From Wuchereria bancrofti (taxonomy: Eukaryota > Nematoda > Chromadorea > Rhabditida > Onchocercidae): a stretch of DNA of 64,000 nt. The DNA is taken from contig SSBO01000012.1 of NCBI GenBank assembly GCA_005281725.1, positions 20,506,840 to 20,570,839 on the forward strand, written 5' to 3'. Shown here piece after piece: positions 25,901 to 38,216 of this stretch. The notes below the pieces were generated by a model. It searched no databases and had not been told where the DNA came from. It saw only the letters and a program-made list of their open reading frames with translations. Every line of letters starts with the position of its first letter. The first letter of the stretch is position 1. Made by a program: the position numbers and the translations under genes.

Positions 25901-26023
25901 GCTGGTGATAGCGGTAATGATGGTGATATGATGACACATGAAGGACAAACTGCTGGTTGCTTACGGATAAAAATTCATTCATTCTTTTTATTAATATCAT
26001 TAATGATACTTTTTTGGCCTTAA
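19961..26023 (+). CDS. Integrin-beta-like PSI/I-EGF protein lacking the betaI domain
   Basis: Exons: 19961-20012, 20087-20190, 20852-20959, 21226-21310, 23084-23213, 23615-23810, 23926-24074, 24330-24402, 24794-24961, 25260-25554, 25824-26023; phases agree throughout, giving 519 residues. Residues 1-20 are a signal peptide. Residues about 26-68 form a cysteine-rich PSI domain (CGQCIKQHPDCAWC). Residues about 105-225 match the two halves of the integrin hybrid domain (QLEPQQVVLRMKPGD, then a region ending CGCEC). They are joined directly where a roughly 240-residue betaI domain with its MIDAS metal site should sit. Four I-EGF modules with repeated CSGxGxCxCGxC patterns follow to about residue 385. 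An acidic spacer (about 385-495) leads to a hydrophobic C-terminus with no cytoplasmic tail, suggesting a GPI anchor or simple membrane tether. It cannot bind integrin ligands in the usual metal-dependent way. Confidence 0.88.
21072..21111. repeat. 17-bp perfect hairpin in an intron
   Basis: GCAATTTAGTTGTCCTT (21072-21088) and AAGGACAACTAAATTGC (21095-21111) flank a 6-base loop, within intron 3 of the integrin-like gene. Confidence 0.85.
23294..23552 (+). repeat. Direct duplication of a ~55-base block in an intron
   Basis: A block containing CATTTGTGCATTTATTCGAA and GAAACTACTTTGC occurs at about 23294-23350 and again at about 23488-23552, roughly 197 bases apart, inside intron 5 of the integrin-like gene. 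The second copy has a short TTT insertion near its start. Confidence 0.8.
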
Positions 26024-29000
26024 ATTCCCATCGCTGTATTATCAAATGAGCAATTTCTATTTGAAATTGATTCTCAACTCAACGATCTTTCAATATCCTA
26101 GTCTGAATTTCCTTACATTTATTGTTAATTTAAATTTTCAAAACTAAATGCTTTATTTATTTCATTCCATCAGCATTAATTAGTTAAATAATATAAATGA
26201 GGAAGGAAAGGTCAATCATAAACATTTCGATTTTTTTTTTTTGAAAAATAATGCATGAATGTCTCGCTTTCATTGCCATATTATTTTACATTGATTTGAG
26301 ATCTTTCTCACATATACAAATGTTTAGTGTGATTTTGTCTTTTGTTTTTTAATTTTTCCTTTTTTTTTTTTATTAAATATACGGTGAAAAATTCGTCGTT
26401 TTTCATTTTATTGAAATATAATTCGTTGGAAAACATTTGCTTTCATTAAAAGCAATTTCTGTTTTCTAAAGCAAATAAATGAAAACAGTTTATGTAATAG
26501 CTAGGAAAATGGTTGGTTATCAAAAAGGATTGGAAATTTGGTTCATTTTTTACTTTTTCACAAATTTGATCAATTCCAAATTAGCATTAGCCGCTTGAAT
26601 CTCAGAGTAATCCTATAAAAACTGCCGTTCAGAATTATAATTTTCAATTGGCATTTCTTGATATTAGCTTATTCCTTCTGCTTTTTTCTCATACTTCATT
26701 GTTGTTTCGGAAAAATTTGAGGACAAATATGGCCCATCTTAGATTATATTTCGAAATTTTTTAAATAATATAAAATAAGCTATTTGAATTGGATGTTTCA
26801 TATTTGTCATCTTGAATTTTTTCGTTCTTGATGATAGCTGCAATATTTTAATGATTATCAGCTGTATTTCTAATTTCTGTAATTTTTGAATTCTATTTAC
26901 AATTTGACATTTTTTCTTTCATCAATAATTATGCTTTTTGTGCAATGTTTGCTAAATTCTGATGGATTTTCCAATAAGTAAAAGTGTTAAAATGAATATA
27001 GGATGCGAAATTCCTTATTTGTGATTAAATATTTACAATTAATTTTTTCGAACTGTCACAAAACCACAATTATTTGTCATTCTTAACTTATCAAATAATC
27101 ATCAAATTCATCAAATAGCTATTTAGTATATAATCGCTTTATAATTTGACTTTGGCATACAAATAGTATTGGACTTAGATAATTACTGTGCGTATAATTT
27201 CTCATGTGCCTTTCTTGCTTTATCTTATTTTTTTTTTTTTTGAAAAATAAAAAAATGAAAATTCAAATTTCTTTCATTGAAATTTTTGTAAAGATTCGAT
27301 TTTTTTTTACAGTAATGAATTGCTATTCTTTTTTTTAAGTTTTAAAAGTCATTTATTTCTGTCCAATTTCACATGAGACATTTTCGATTTATGTCTCGTT
27401 TCAAATGCTGTTTAATTTGGAAATCATTATGATTCTTTTAAATTATTTTTAAAAGCCAAGATTGAAAATACAATGAAGATTTCTAGCAGTTCATAAATTG
27501 GAGAATGTTATGTTTGCAATGAAGTGTTTATACTTAAAAATGAAACATCATGCCATTCTATTGATAATGGAATTTTGTCTTAGATTACCCATTTTTCTAT
27601 CAACAAATTACCACTTAAAGTTCGATTTGATGGTTATTTACTTTCTTAGGGTATCAATTTATAGTGTATAATAGTTTTTGATTAAAATACTCAAATATTG
27701 AAAATTTGTTTCTCACTCACTTCAAAATTTTTACAATACCGATTGAAAATTTCTAATTAATACCATTTTCCTTCACTCAATGGGACATTTTAATTATTTC
27801 AATGAAAATCATATGTGATTTAAGATGCCAGGCCTCATTTTACATTTTAACATATGTCGCGTAAAGTTTTCTTGTTTTGTTCCAGCGCTATGAGTAACAC
27901 ACAAAACGATGAATCAATGCTCATAAAATTGACATCAATTCTAATTTCAGTTAATTAATTAATTAAGATGAAAACTTTTAAAAACTAATTCTACTTGAAA
28001 AATTCTAAAAGAAACTTCTGATATTTTGATAACCTTGCCTTATATATAAACATAATTTTTTTGCATATATCTCAAATAGGGTCAAGGATTTTATTGTGTT
28101 GTCTAAAAGAGAGAAAGAGAGATAAAAAAGCAGAGGTGGGACTTTTAATGCTGAGAAGATTAAAGTCATTGTTCACTAAGGAAAAGAATAATTCAACATT
28201 ATGAAATATAATTATGAAATATGACAGCGATGGATGGAAATGCGTAGAGGAAGAAATTCAGGATTGAAACTATAAATGTGAAAAGGACAATATTCCATCA
28301 TCTTCTCTTTAATAATCTAACCTTTAAATTGCAACAATTTGAAGTCATTTCATATACATATTATCTTTTAGCAGTATAATTTCGTAAATTTGATATATAA
28401 ATAACTAATCACTAAATGGGCATTAAAATTTCTCACTGATATTCCTGTAATACTCTGTCTCCCAAATCTTCGTTCCTTTGTAACATTCAATTTAAAATTA
28501 AGTCAAAACTTTATGATATAGATCAAGCTGATATTTTCATATCAGTGATCAATTTTGATCCATTCCTACGATTACGCTGACTGAAATTTTTTAATATTGA
28601 AAGATTCTTTCATTCATACAAGAGACAGCACAAGGCTAATTTCCTTGTCACATTTTCTTCATCATATCATATCACAGTTTAACTATTATATGCTACATTT
28701 TATGGCAAAGTATGTGACTTCATTAAATAAAATGATAAAATTGTATACTTTTGAACATAATGCAAATATCTTCAATTTTCTTATCTGAAACATTGATTTT
28801 TATTTTTGTTGAAAATGTAACAAAAATTATTCTTAATATTTTTAAGTTATTAGGCTTAACTCTTTTTGCCACTCTTAAAATTTTGCAAGTTCATCATCGC
28901 TTCTAATCATTGGTGAAATTTTTTCCTCACTTAAAAAGTTAATTATTTGAGAGAAATGTCTTTATCTAACCATTTTACAAATTTAATTACTTGTGAAATT

Positions 29001-32000
29001 TTTTTTGTCGCTGCTTAATGAAAATTTTTTTGCCGCTGCTTACTTTATCCAATTTCAGAACTTTAAAATTAAAAAATTTCAAAGCAAATTTTGATAGAGT
29101 AAAACTAAAGTTTGAAGTTTTAAATGCTTACAAAGTGCAAAGCAGTTATGTAGTGATCGAATCACTCTAACATGAAATAAAGTGTAGAAGTTTTGTTGAA
29201 TCAATAAATGCAACTAAGCAACCAATCCAAAGGTTTGTCAACATTGAATTGATTACATATCCATTTATTGTCACACAATGTTTTTCGGTTTTATTTTACT
29301 TCACTAACTTATTGTTTGTGTCAGTTAAAGTTAGATAGAAAGAAGTGAACAGAAAAGTTTTAGTTCAGATCAAAAAGGAACAATAAATTCAGACATTTTC
29401 TTTTATAATGGAATTGTTGCTGAAACTATCGTCAACTATAAAATAGGTTTTTTAAGCCTTTCATTTACAATAACTATAGTCGTTCCATTCAAACAAATTT
29501 CATTTAAAATATTAATATAACTAATTGAATGTCACATATGATATTTAAAAGTTTTCATTAGAAACATCAAAGATTGCTTTTCTTTTGCTGTTGCAGCAAA
29601 AAAAATGAAATTAAAACGTCAAATAAACCTTTCCTGATATAAATTCCAACTTTAAGAATAATTAAAATAGGATGAAAATCTTGTAACCATTCTATTGTTT
29701 TTATATATAAGTAATAAATAAGTAAGCTCTTAATTACCAGTTTAAAATTAATTTCATGAATTGATAACTTTGAGGATGAATTAAGATACGTTAATATATG
29801 ACATAATGTGAATTAGGAAAAATGTTGGAAAGGCAATTTTGAAATAATAATCAATATGTTTGAGCATTTGTATTATTTAAATGATGCTTGTGATGATTGG
29901 CTGGTTGGTTGGTTGGTTGGTAACGAATTGTGTTATTTACAAAAGCACAGAGTTTGGTCTCGAATGAAATGATTCAATTTTGCATTGAACGGAGTGCTTG
30001 TCCTTTGTTATCTTCTACTCATCCTCAATTCTTTGTTATTTAGAAATTTATCAAAAATTTATGAATTTTTCAATTTTTTCTCTTTAAATGCTAACAGTCA
30101 TCATCGCTTGGAACGATTCCACTTCAAAATTCCCTTTCCTATCATCCATTTCACTATATTTGTATAATTAAACTTTCAAAAATATTAAAAGAATTTTTAT
30201 TTTGTGCAGTTTTTGCAGAAATAAATGATCAGATAAGCCATTCACTGATCACTGATAAGCTAGAGCGGTCGTTAACAGTAAAATTAGAAAGATAAGAAAT
30301 GACGCAATACGAATGAATTCTTTGACCGTGCATATCTATCAGACCTTCAAGTTTACTTTTCCATTATGCTTTCTAATGTAAATTGATTTAGTTATAGGTG
30401 ATTTCGATTCATTTATTCATATTTTCATTACGAATTTGCTTTTATTTGTTCAGGATGAATTCATATCATTTAAAGTATTAATTACTTCACAGTATTCTAT
30501 TTAAACAATTCTAGAAAATTAGTTTACTAATTGCTAGACATTACGCATTTGCGCTTTTTGTTTAAAGTTAGATAAATTGTGTCATTTTCAGATTATAATA
30601 ATTTGTTATATTTAAATTCATTTCTACGCTCCTATCTCTTTTATTTTGCTCGTCATTTCCTTTCATTTTATTTATAATCACGAATTCAATCGATTAATTT
30701 AATAATGAAGCCGTACGAAACTGGATATTAAAAGTCCAGCTTAGCCTATTTATAAGAGTCCAGTTGTCAACCACAGTTTCTTGTTTATACTTCGTAACCC
30801 TCCTAATCCTAATTTTTCACAATTTTCTTTTTTCTTTTTTCACTTTCTAAAACAACTATTTTTCTATACTTAATAATTTAACACTATTTTTAGACAACTT
30901 CTTTTGATAGCTACAAAATAATTATCTAAATTGCTTCCATAATCGATCTATTTTTGAAATGGATTTTATTTTCATCAGTGATATCACTACTGAATGTAAT
31001 TGAATGGTGTTTAGAAATCTATTATTCCTCAAAAGCTCAATTAAATGTTTGAAAAACAAGAAGTGCAACAATCGTTCAATAAAAAAACCATTCATTAACA
31101 TTCCAATTAATTTCACAACTAAAACAAATATATTTTTAGGACAGTTTTTTTATAAATTCTAAAAGTTTCAAAAAAAAAAGTTCTTAGCTATATGTAGGAA
31201 AATTGTTGCATTTCTATAACGGAAATAAATTTGCTTCTTCTTCCGGAAACCAAAATTTGCATTAGCACTGGCCTATCAGTTTTATTTTTTATTTATTCAT
31301 TTCATCGTAAATATATATTATTTACTTTGTTCCACAAATTTTTGAAAATCTCATTACAAAATGTTATCCTGGGTTAAATAGCTATACCAGCTGCCTGTTT
31401 CTGTAGCATAAATTATTTCACGTTTGATTTTTATTATTTAAATTTGTAGTGATAAAACCTGTAGCTGCATGCTAACTGTCGGATTACCGCTGATCTTAAC
31501 TAAAGCTCTCTCATCCGAATTTCCAACAATGTGTATAATAAAAATTAAAAAAATAAAATAGGTTGGACTTTTTAAATTTAGTTAAATTTGAAATATTACT
31601 TACTAATTATTAGATCATGTTTTATGTGTACAAAGTGATCACAGAATACAAATTCCCCATATATGAGCATCTGGTGGATCATGATGCTCTCAGTAGCTTT
31701 TCATAAATGTTATTAATTTATTTCGTAAACATACAAAGGTGCTTATGCGATTTTAAATTATAGAAAAACATTCAATTAGCATAAAAATATTTCCAGTGAC
31801 TAATTTTTTCCCAAACTTGTTCTTCAATTTCATTTATAAACACTGAAGTTGACCTCTGATCTTTGCTTTTTCTTCTTTTGTTAATTTAAAGTTTAAATGA
31901 ACAAATCAGAAATTACGGCAAAAACACTTCACATGTCATACAATAAGGTATGCTTTTTAAAATGGATTTTATTAGTAACAAAACTTTTTGAGCATTGTTT

Positions 32001-34755
32001 CTTGGTTTAGACAGACTTAGCAGCTGCAATGTAAGTTACGAAACAAAAAAAAAAGTATGCGACAACATTTTGGTCACCTTAAAATTAAAATGATAGCACA
32101 ATTTATACAAGTCTTTACACATCATCATCAAATTTAATGTACCCAAAATTTTCAATCAAATTTTTGTGACGATAATTCGGAAGAAAATGGGAGGTTACAG
32201 GGTAGGAAAAGAGGAATAAGTAACATTTGAATGAGCTATCAGATTGCTCGATTTAAAATGAAATGTGTGTGTTTGGTAATTTCTATCAATTTTGACATGA
32301 CATGCAGTGAGTGATGCAAGAGAGGGAAGAGATGATTGCGCCAAATGAAGATGTATGGAAGGAAAGAAGTGAGGGAGTGATTCCTTTCATTTGCATATTT
32401 CCAACCAGGCTGACCAGTTTTCTCTCATTTCATAACTAACAATGCGACACTTTGTCATATCTATTCAAAATATATAATTTACCCTAATCAGTGATGGATG
32501 AAACATCCTAAAGCGCAGATATCATTTCGTTCCACTCAATTTTACTTTCTTTAGCATTTCGTTTATAGTTCTCTTTTCTTATTTCATTTCTTTTCATTTT
32601 ACAAAGAATTATTTCATGCAGAAAATAAGCATATATTTTATCCATACTCTTTTTCCTCTTTTATTTTTTGAATTTCATGAATTCTTAGTAACTAAAATCT
32701 CTATACTTCAAATAAAATAAATTATAAAACGATGTGAGTACAACGATATATTTAGGTGCTAATCAAAATCAAAAAATCATTATTTCATTTTATCTGCTGG
32801 TTCATTGAACTGTAATATTTGATTTAAGATTGTTGGTTATCTTTTGTTTATAATTACGGTCTAAAATATTTCAGTCATTTTAAAAAGTTCCGGTCATGAT
32901 AAACATTCCCTATTCGGCTTAGGAATAAAATTAAATCCTTAGTTATCGGAAATTTTCTCAAATTCAGTCTAAATTATTTGCAATTTTTAATAAGGATAGT
33001 GCTTGAGATTGACAAAAAATAAGATTCGACGATATTTTTGATAATATAGATATTTTTAATAAACAATATTTTTTAATAATATAAAGAATAAGTCTATGAT
33101 AATTACTACATGACAGCTTATTGATATACAAAAATCTTCTTAAATGTTAACAAGAATTCTCAGGCACTAAGCTATAAACTTTTTTGAATTACAATAAATT
33201 CCAATATATTCATTTTTCCTCTCCTAACATTATTTACACTGTTATTTCTGAACAATTTCTCAATTTCATATTATATTATAACAGTGACGTGAAATACAAT
33301 AAGTATGATGGAAGAAAATAAAAATGGATATAAAATGTCGTAAATTCCTCGTTTTTTTTTTGTCGCTATTAGCGTATCCTTGAAATAAAATTCTTTTCTT
33401 GCATGAATCATTTGAAATGAATCGTTGAAAATCTGATGACATCGTTATTTGTCTATAAGAAATAGTCAAAAGCAAAATTGTTAAATGATAAAATTGGTTA
33501 GTTGTGAAATTCTAAGTAAATTATGATGCGATTTTTATTGTTTTACGGTTAATATGAATCATCCGTTAAAAATTGATCAATTCGGTGAATCAACCAAATG
33601 ATTCGCTAGTTTGCTTTTTTTCGAAGTTTGCTAGAAAGACTTAAATTATTCTTGAGATTAATAATCCTTAGTCATTTTGTAAATTGCAAAGATTTTAAGT
33701 TTTCTTATGATATATGCGATTAAAATTTTTTTTAATGCAAATAAGCATTCATGTATTTCATATACTTCACTCTGCGTCTGCATTTTTCATTTTTTTTTTT
33801 TTTTAATAAATTATTCACTTACTTTTGAACTCCTTTAAAAATCATTTTAACTTCTCTATAAATAACAATATTTCAAGTTTTGCCATTTTCAATGAGCCAT
33901 AAAATTTGGCAAATTAATTTTATTTATTCAAAGAAAGTATCATATAACTGCGCACATACAGTAATTGGTTAAATTATATAATTCTGCAAATCTTATTCTG
34001 TCATAAGTAGAATCATTGTTTTTTTTTTTCATATTCTGAGAGTTCTTACGAAACGGAGGAAACGTCGTAAAAACAAAAAGAGTTATTTTAAACTTTGTCA
34101 CTCATGATCTTTCTTGAAATTACACCTGTTTGGTAGAAAAAGGAAATTTAATATCTACAAATTTGTTTGTAAAATTATGTAAAGTGTTGAAATCAAAGAG
34201 TAAAATATGAATTATCAGTTCCGGAAACATTCATTAAAAATTGATTCGAAATAATAACAATACTGAAACAATTATTGCTTTAATTTGTGCTGACGCTTTT
34301 TTTCTGCTTTTTTTCCTTGAGCAAAATTTTTGGAGGAAAACTTCAACAGATTGGAAAACGAAATTTATTTAGTGAAATCATTGATAATTAGTAGGATTTT
34401 AGGATATTTCATTGCTGTGATTTTTTTTTCCTTTTTGTTTACTTTGCACTATCACAAAGTTTTGCGAAACAAACTATTGTGATTTCTCCTCTAATATACA
34501 GTTTCGCTTTATTACTAATGACATGTAATAAAACAAAAGTAAAACTACCTTTGTTAGATTTGCTGGAGAAAATGAAACTGTCGAAAAAAATATTGCTCGA
34601 CTACTCGATTTAAAAAAAACAGCACCCAAAGTATTTGAAATTGTGCGTATTTGTATATTTAAAAAAAAATGCAAAGTATTGTTATTACTTATGTTGTACA
34701 CAATATATCAATGTTAACGGATCTAAAAAATTTTTAAAAAAATATTTGATTCCAG
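26024..34755. other. Gene-free stretch between the integrin-like and Crumbs-like genes
   Basis: AT-rich throughout. The 5' part presumably contains the integrin-like 3' untranslated region (an AATAAA lies at 26474). A GGTT tetranucleotide run lies at 29901-29922. No convincing exon was found, although the missing first exon of the Crumbs-like gene must lie somewhere upstream of 34756. Confidence 0.4.
29901..29922 (+). repeat. (GGTT)n tetranucleotide repeat
   Basis: About five GGTT units, preceded by one diverged unit. Confidence 0.85.
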
Positions 34756-35965
34756 AAATTATTCCGGAAATTATTGACAGCACCTAATTGCTGTCCGAAT
34801 GCTGCTCAATTTGTGCATCGCTACTGTTGCAAATTATTATTGTTACTTTATCTTCTACTACAGCTAGCTGTGCTAGTGTTAATTGTATCATTGGGAATGT
34901 TTGAAGTAAATAGCGCCACAACATTCACAACGACTATTTTAACAAGTACAATTGAAACATCTGATGGTGATTGGAATGATAGTAAAACAGGTACCATTGT
35001 GGTTATTTTTCTGGTAAGTATTTTTTTTTTTCTTTTTGATAAAATATTTTGAAATAGACAAATTGATTTCTTGGTGGTAATTGGGAAAATTCCCAAATTT
35101 TCACTAAATTATGATTCAATCAATATCGTTACTCATCATTATTACTTTCAATTAAGAGAAGGGACGAAGGATGTAGACGAAAGGAGAAGTTTGAAAAATA
35201 TTTTAAAATAGAAATTCAAAATAGTTAACACTTAATGATTAAATAGGATTAAAACGTTATAAGTCGTTCACTTCTTGCTTCTATTAATAGGATTCTTGTT
35301 GAATTCTGATAACTTCAAATTTTCATTAGTGGTGCCAAATTCCATTTCATCAAGTTCTTTCATTTTTATTTTCAACAGTTCTTCAAAGATGGCAAGACTC
35401 AGTTTGATTTTTTATGTAGGTTTCCGCTGAAAGTTTGCTTTTCAAATTTTATAGTGATATGCTGGAGAAAGAGATTATTACAAAGTAAGGTAAATCATAT
35501 ATCAGACGGACACTTAAAGCAAAATTTACTGTAATGATGAGTAAAGACATAGTATGAAGCATTACTTCAAAAGAAATTTGTTATGACAAATGACAAATTT
35601 CTTTTGAATTTTGTAATTTGGACATTTATCATCTTATGCTTTTCTCAGAAATTAACGAATAATGGAATGTAACTTATAGGAGATAGTAAAATACAAATAT
35701 TTTGGTGTTTGAAAATTTTCTTTCTATGAATCGACAAGAAATAGATATCATATATCATCAGATAATTCAAAATTAAGGATTATTGTAAAATTTGATAACT
35801 TTTCAGGTTGTACTTATTAGTCTCATTATTGCTGGCTACATTGGCTATCGTAAATTGAAAGAACGACGTCGCAGTCATGGCGAATATCGACCACAGTTTG
35901 AGGAATATCAACATGCTAAAAATTTGCCTTATTTACAGCCTCCCAGTATCGAAGGACTTATTTAA
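34756..35965 (+). CDS. Crumbs-like small transmembrane polarity protein (CRB3 type), 5' exon missing
   Basis: Two exons are secure: 34756-35013 and 35807-35965, phase 0. Together they give 138 residues before TAA. The first opens in frame without a start codon after an acceptor (GATTCCAG), so an upstream start exon exists but was not identified. Order of parts: a hydrophobic leucine-rich segment that should be the signal sequence (residues about 28-48); a very short Thr/Ser-rich, probably O-glycosylated ectodomain; a membrane helix (about 80-101); then a 37-residue tail. The tail reads KLKERRRSHGEYRPQFEE and ends PSIEGLI. This matches the Crumbs cytoplasmic plan: a FERM-binding juxtamembrane Arg/Tyr-Arg-Pro motif and a C-terminal PDZ ligand (ERLI in most Crumbs; EGLI here). 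Crumbs tails bind Pals1/Stardust, Par-6 and FERM proteins at the apical membrane. Short ectodomains without EGF or LamG domains are typical of CRB3. Confidence 0.8.
35566..35608. repeat. 16-bp perfect inverted repeat in an intron
   Basis: TTCAAAAGAAATTTGT (35566-35581) and its complement (35593-35608) are separated by 11 bases, inside the single intron of the Crumbs-like model. Confidence 0.85.
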
Positions 35966-38018
35966 TTTCAATAACGTATAAAAATTATATGCAAATTTCC
36001 GTAGCCTTATTTTTATGATGATAAATAATGCGCATTTTATCAATAATTGGTTGCAATAACAAAATTCTTAGCACTTTTCTGTAGGAAACTATAAAATTGA
36101 AAAAAATTCATACTGTAAAACTTAAAATACTTTAAACTCCGATAGATTATGATAATAAATAATTGACCATTATGAAAAAGATATAGCACATATTGAATAA
36201 TAATTGTTAAATGATGTCAATTAAACGAAAAAATTTGAGTCATTCATCGAAATACAACTGAAAGGAATAATTCTTTTCCTCATTTTTTGAAAGCAAAATT
36301 TCAAAAAAGAAAAAATCATATTTTAAATCAAAATTTTATTACAAATTTAAACAAAAGATGGTGCCTGACATTAGTTGTTTTTTTTTTTCTTTTTTTGCTA
36401 AACATTGGTTTAAATAAAATTCTTCTTTTATTGTACTTTATAGTACAAAATGAATAATTATTTTTATGTTCGAAATATTTCAAGCATTACTTCAGACCTT
36501 TTCAAAACTATTTCTTCACATATTTCTTCCGTTTCAAATATAACAATGATTGTTATGCTGTTTCTGTAAAAAATTTGCTTAAGTAACAAATTTCTTTTCC
36601 CTATTTAATCTAACAAAAAAAAGTAGAAAAAAAACTCTTGGTATCTTAGTATTAAAATATTGGGTATGATCTAAGATCTCAAAAACTATGAAACTAAGAA
36701 TTTAAATAATCGTTAACATTTCCAGTTACAATCCTTTCAATTGAAGGATTAATTGAAAAGTCAATCTCGATTTCTTTTTTGTTTAACAAAGTTTTTAATC
36801 ATTTTTATTCAAAAAATCATTGAATCATTTACAAAACTCAATCTGTTTCGATAATCTGAGAAGACTATTTCCTCTACATATTCACTTCTAAAATTTTTAA
36901 TACCTTTCGGATATCTATTTATCGTAATGAACGTAGCTTAAGTGCTCATTTGAAATTAAATCTGACCAACAATTATTTGTAATGTTAATTATTTACAGTT
37001 ACATAATTGTCTTTTGGTTTGATTCACTTTTCACACTCAATTTCCAACTCTCATACTCTTGAATTATTTTAATTCATTCAAAAACGTTAATTTCGTATAA
37101 TTTGTTATGGATTCATTTCCAGCAACTATGCGCCATCATTTCTTTGAGAATATAATTTTTGTAGTTTCATAAATTGGACACATTTTCGACCTTTTACCAT
37201 CAAATTTATCTTTAAAATTTGGAATAAAAAACGAGGAAAACCATTTGGAGATGTTCGAAACTTTAATGTCAAAATCAGAAATCCACAAACATACAGAACT
37301 TTTTCTAATCCTGATTTTCATCTGATATTTTAAGTTTTATGGTTTGTAAACTGTGTGTGTATTCGTCACAACGCTTGCTGGATGGGTCAAAATCTATTAA
37401 TTGATGCTAATTATTGTTAATATTGGAACGAAAAGCAGAATAAAAGTTGAATATATTTATTGATGAAAAGAAAGTACAGGCAGTGAAAGTTAGAAATCCT
37501 CGCAAGTTAAATTAACCTCTGTCTGCTCACAACCATTTTTAACTTTTTTGTCTTCCTCTTTGCATATATTGGAATGATCAACGTATATAGTTTCATTTTG
37601 TATTTTATAATTATTCCTGCAATAATCACAATGAAAAACCATAATTTAATTACTATTACTTAACCGCATTGTCAACTTGAAGAAATGTTACGATATTTTA
37701 CTGTGCAAATAACTGCAAAGAAATTAATAAAAATTAATGACCCAGATGAATGATCATAAAGTGATTTAGAATTTATTTTTTGAGATGTAATAAACGTAAG
37801 TCACCATTTCTAGTAAGGTCTAAAAAATATATGCTTAATTAAATAATAACGAGCTCCAAAAAACATATGCCTAACTAAATAATAAACTTGGTAACAATTA
37901 TAAAACAACCAATGTTGAATTATTGTCAACTATAATTATTCGGATCTGAGGGATTAGCGTATTGTTAAGTGCTTTTATGTATTAAGCTTTTGTTTTTTTT
38001 TTCTTTTATTTTTTTCAG
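35966..38018. other. AT-rich stretch after the Crumbs-like gene
   Basis: Likely begins with the 3' untranslated region of the Crumbs-like gene (AATAA words near 36030 and 36150). No exon recognised. A minus-strand frame at 37136-37321 has no supporting splice context. Confidence 0.4.
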
Positions 38019-38216
38019 AACAAATTCACCGTCAACAGTCTTAATCCTCACAATAAAAATGAAATTTATGGGTCTGAAGTTGATCAGCAGACAGCAGTGC
38101 TTTCCCATTTAGTCAAACGATTTCGAAAACAAACTCGAATATTGACGTTAACCCGGTTCCAGTTCCTCATCAAAACAAGCTATCAAAGTTGGACTTCATC
38201 AATCTTTCAATTTTAA
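38019..38216 (+). other. Orphan 3'-exon-like segment
   Basis: A strong acceptor (long T/C tract then TTTTTTCAG ending 38018) is followed by 65 open codons to TAA at 38214, beginning NKFTVNSLNPHNKNEIYG and rich in Arg/Lys/Gln. There is no in-frame start, so it would be the last exon of some transcript. It is phase 0, compatible with the 35013 donor of the Crumbs-like gene, which would replace the normal tail. That link is unproven. The segment is less AT-rich than its flanks. Confidence 0.35.

Noticed and set aside
31668..31698. Short inverted repeat GAGCATC / GATGCTC
   Set aside because: Only seven pairs; expected by chance in a window this long.
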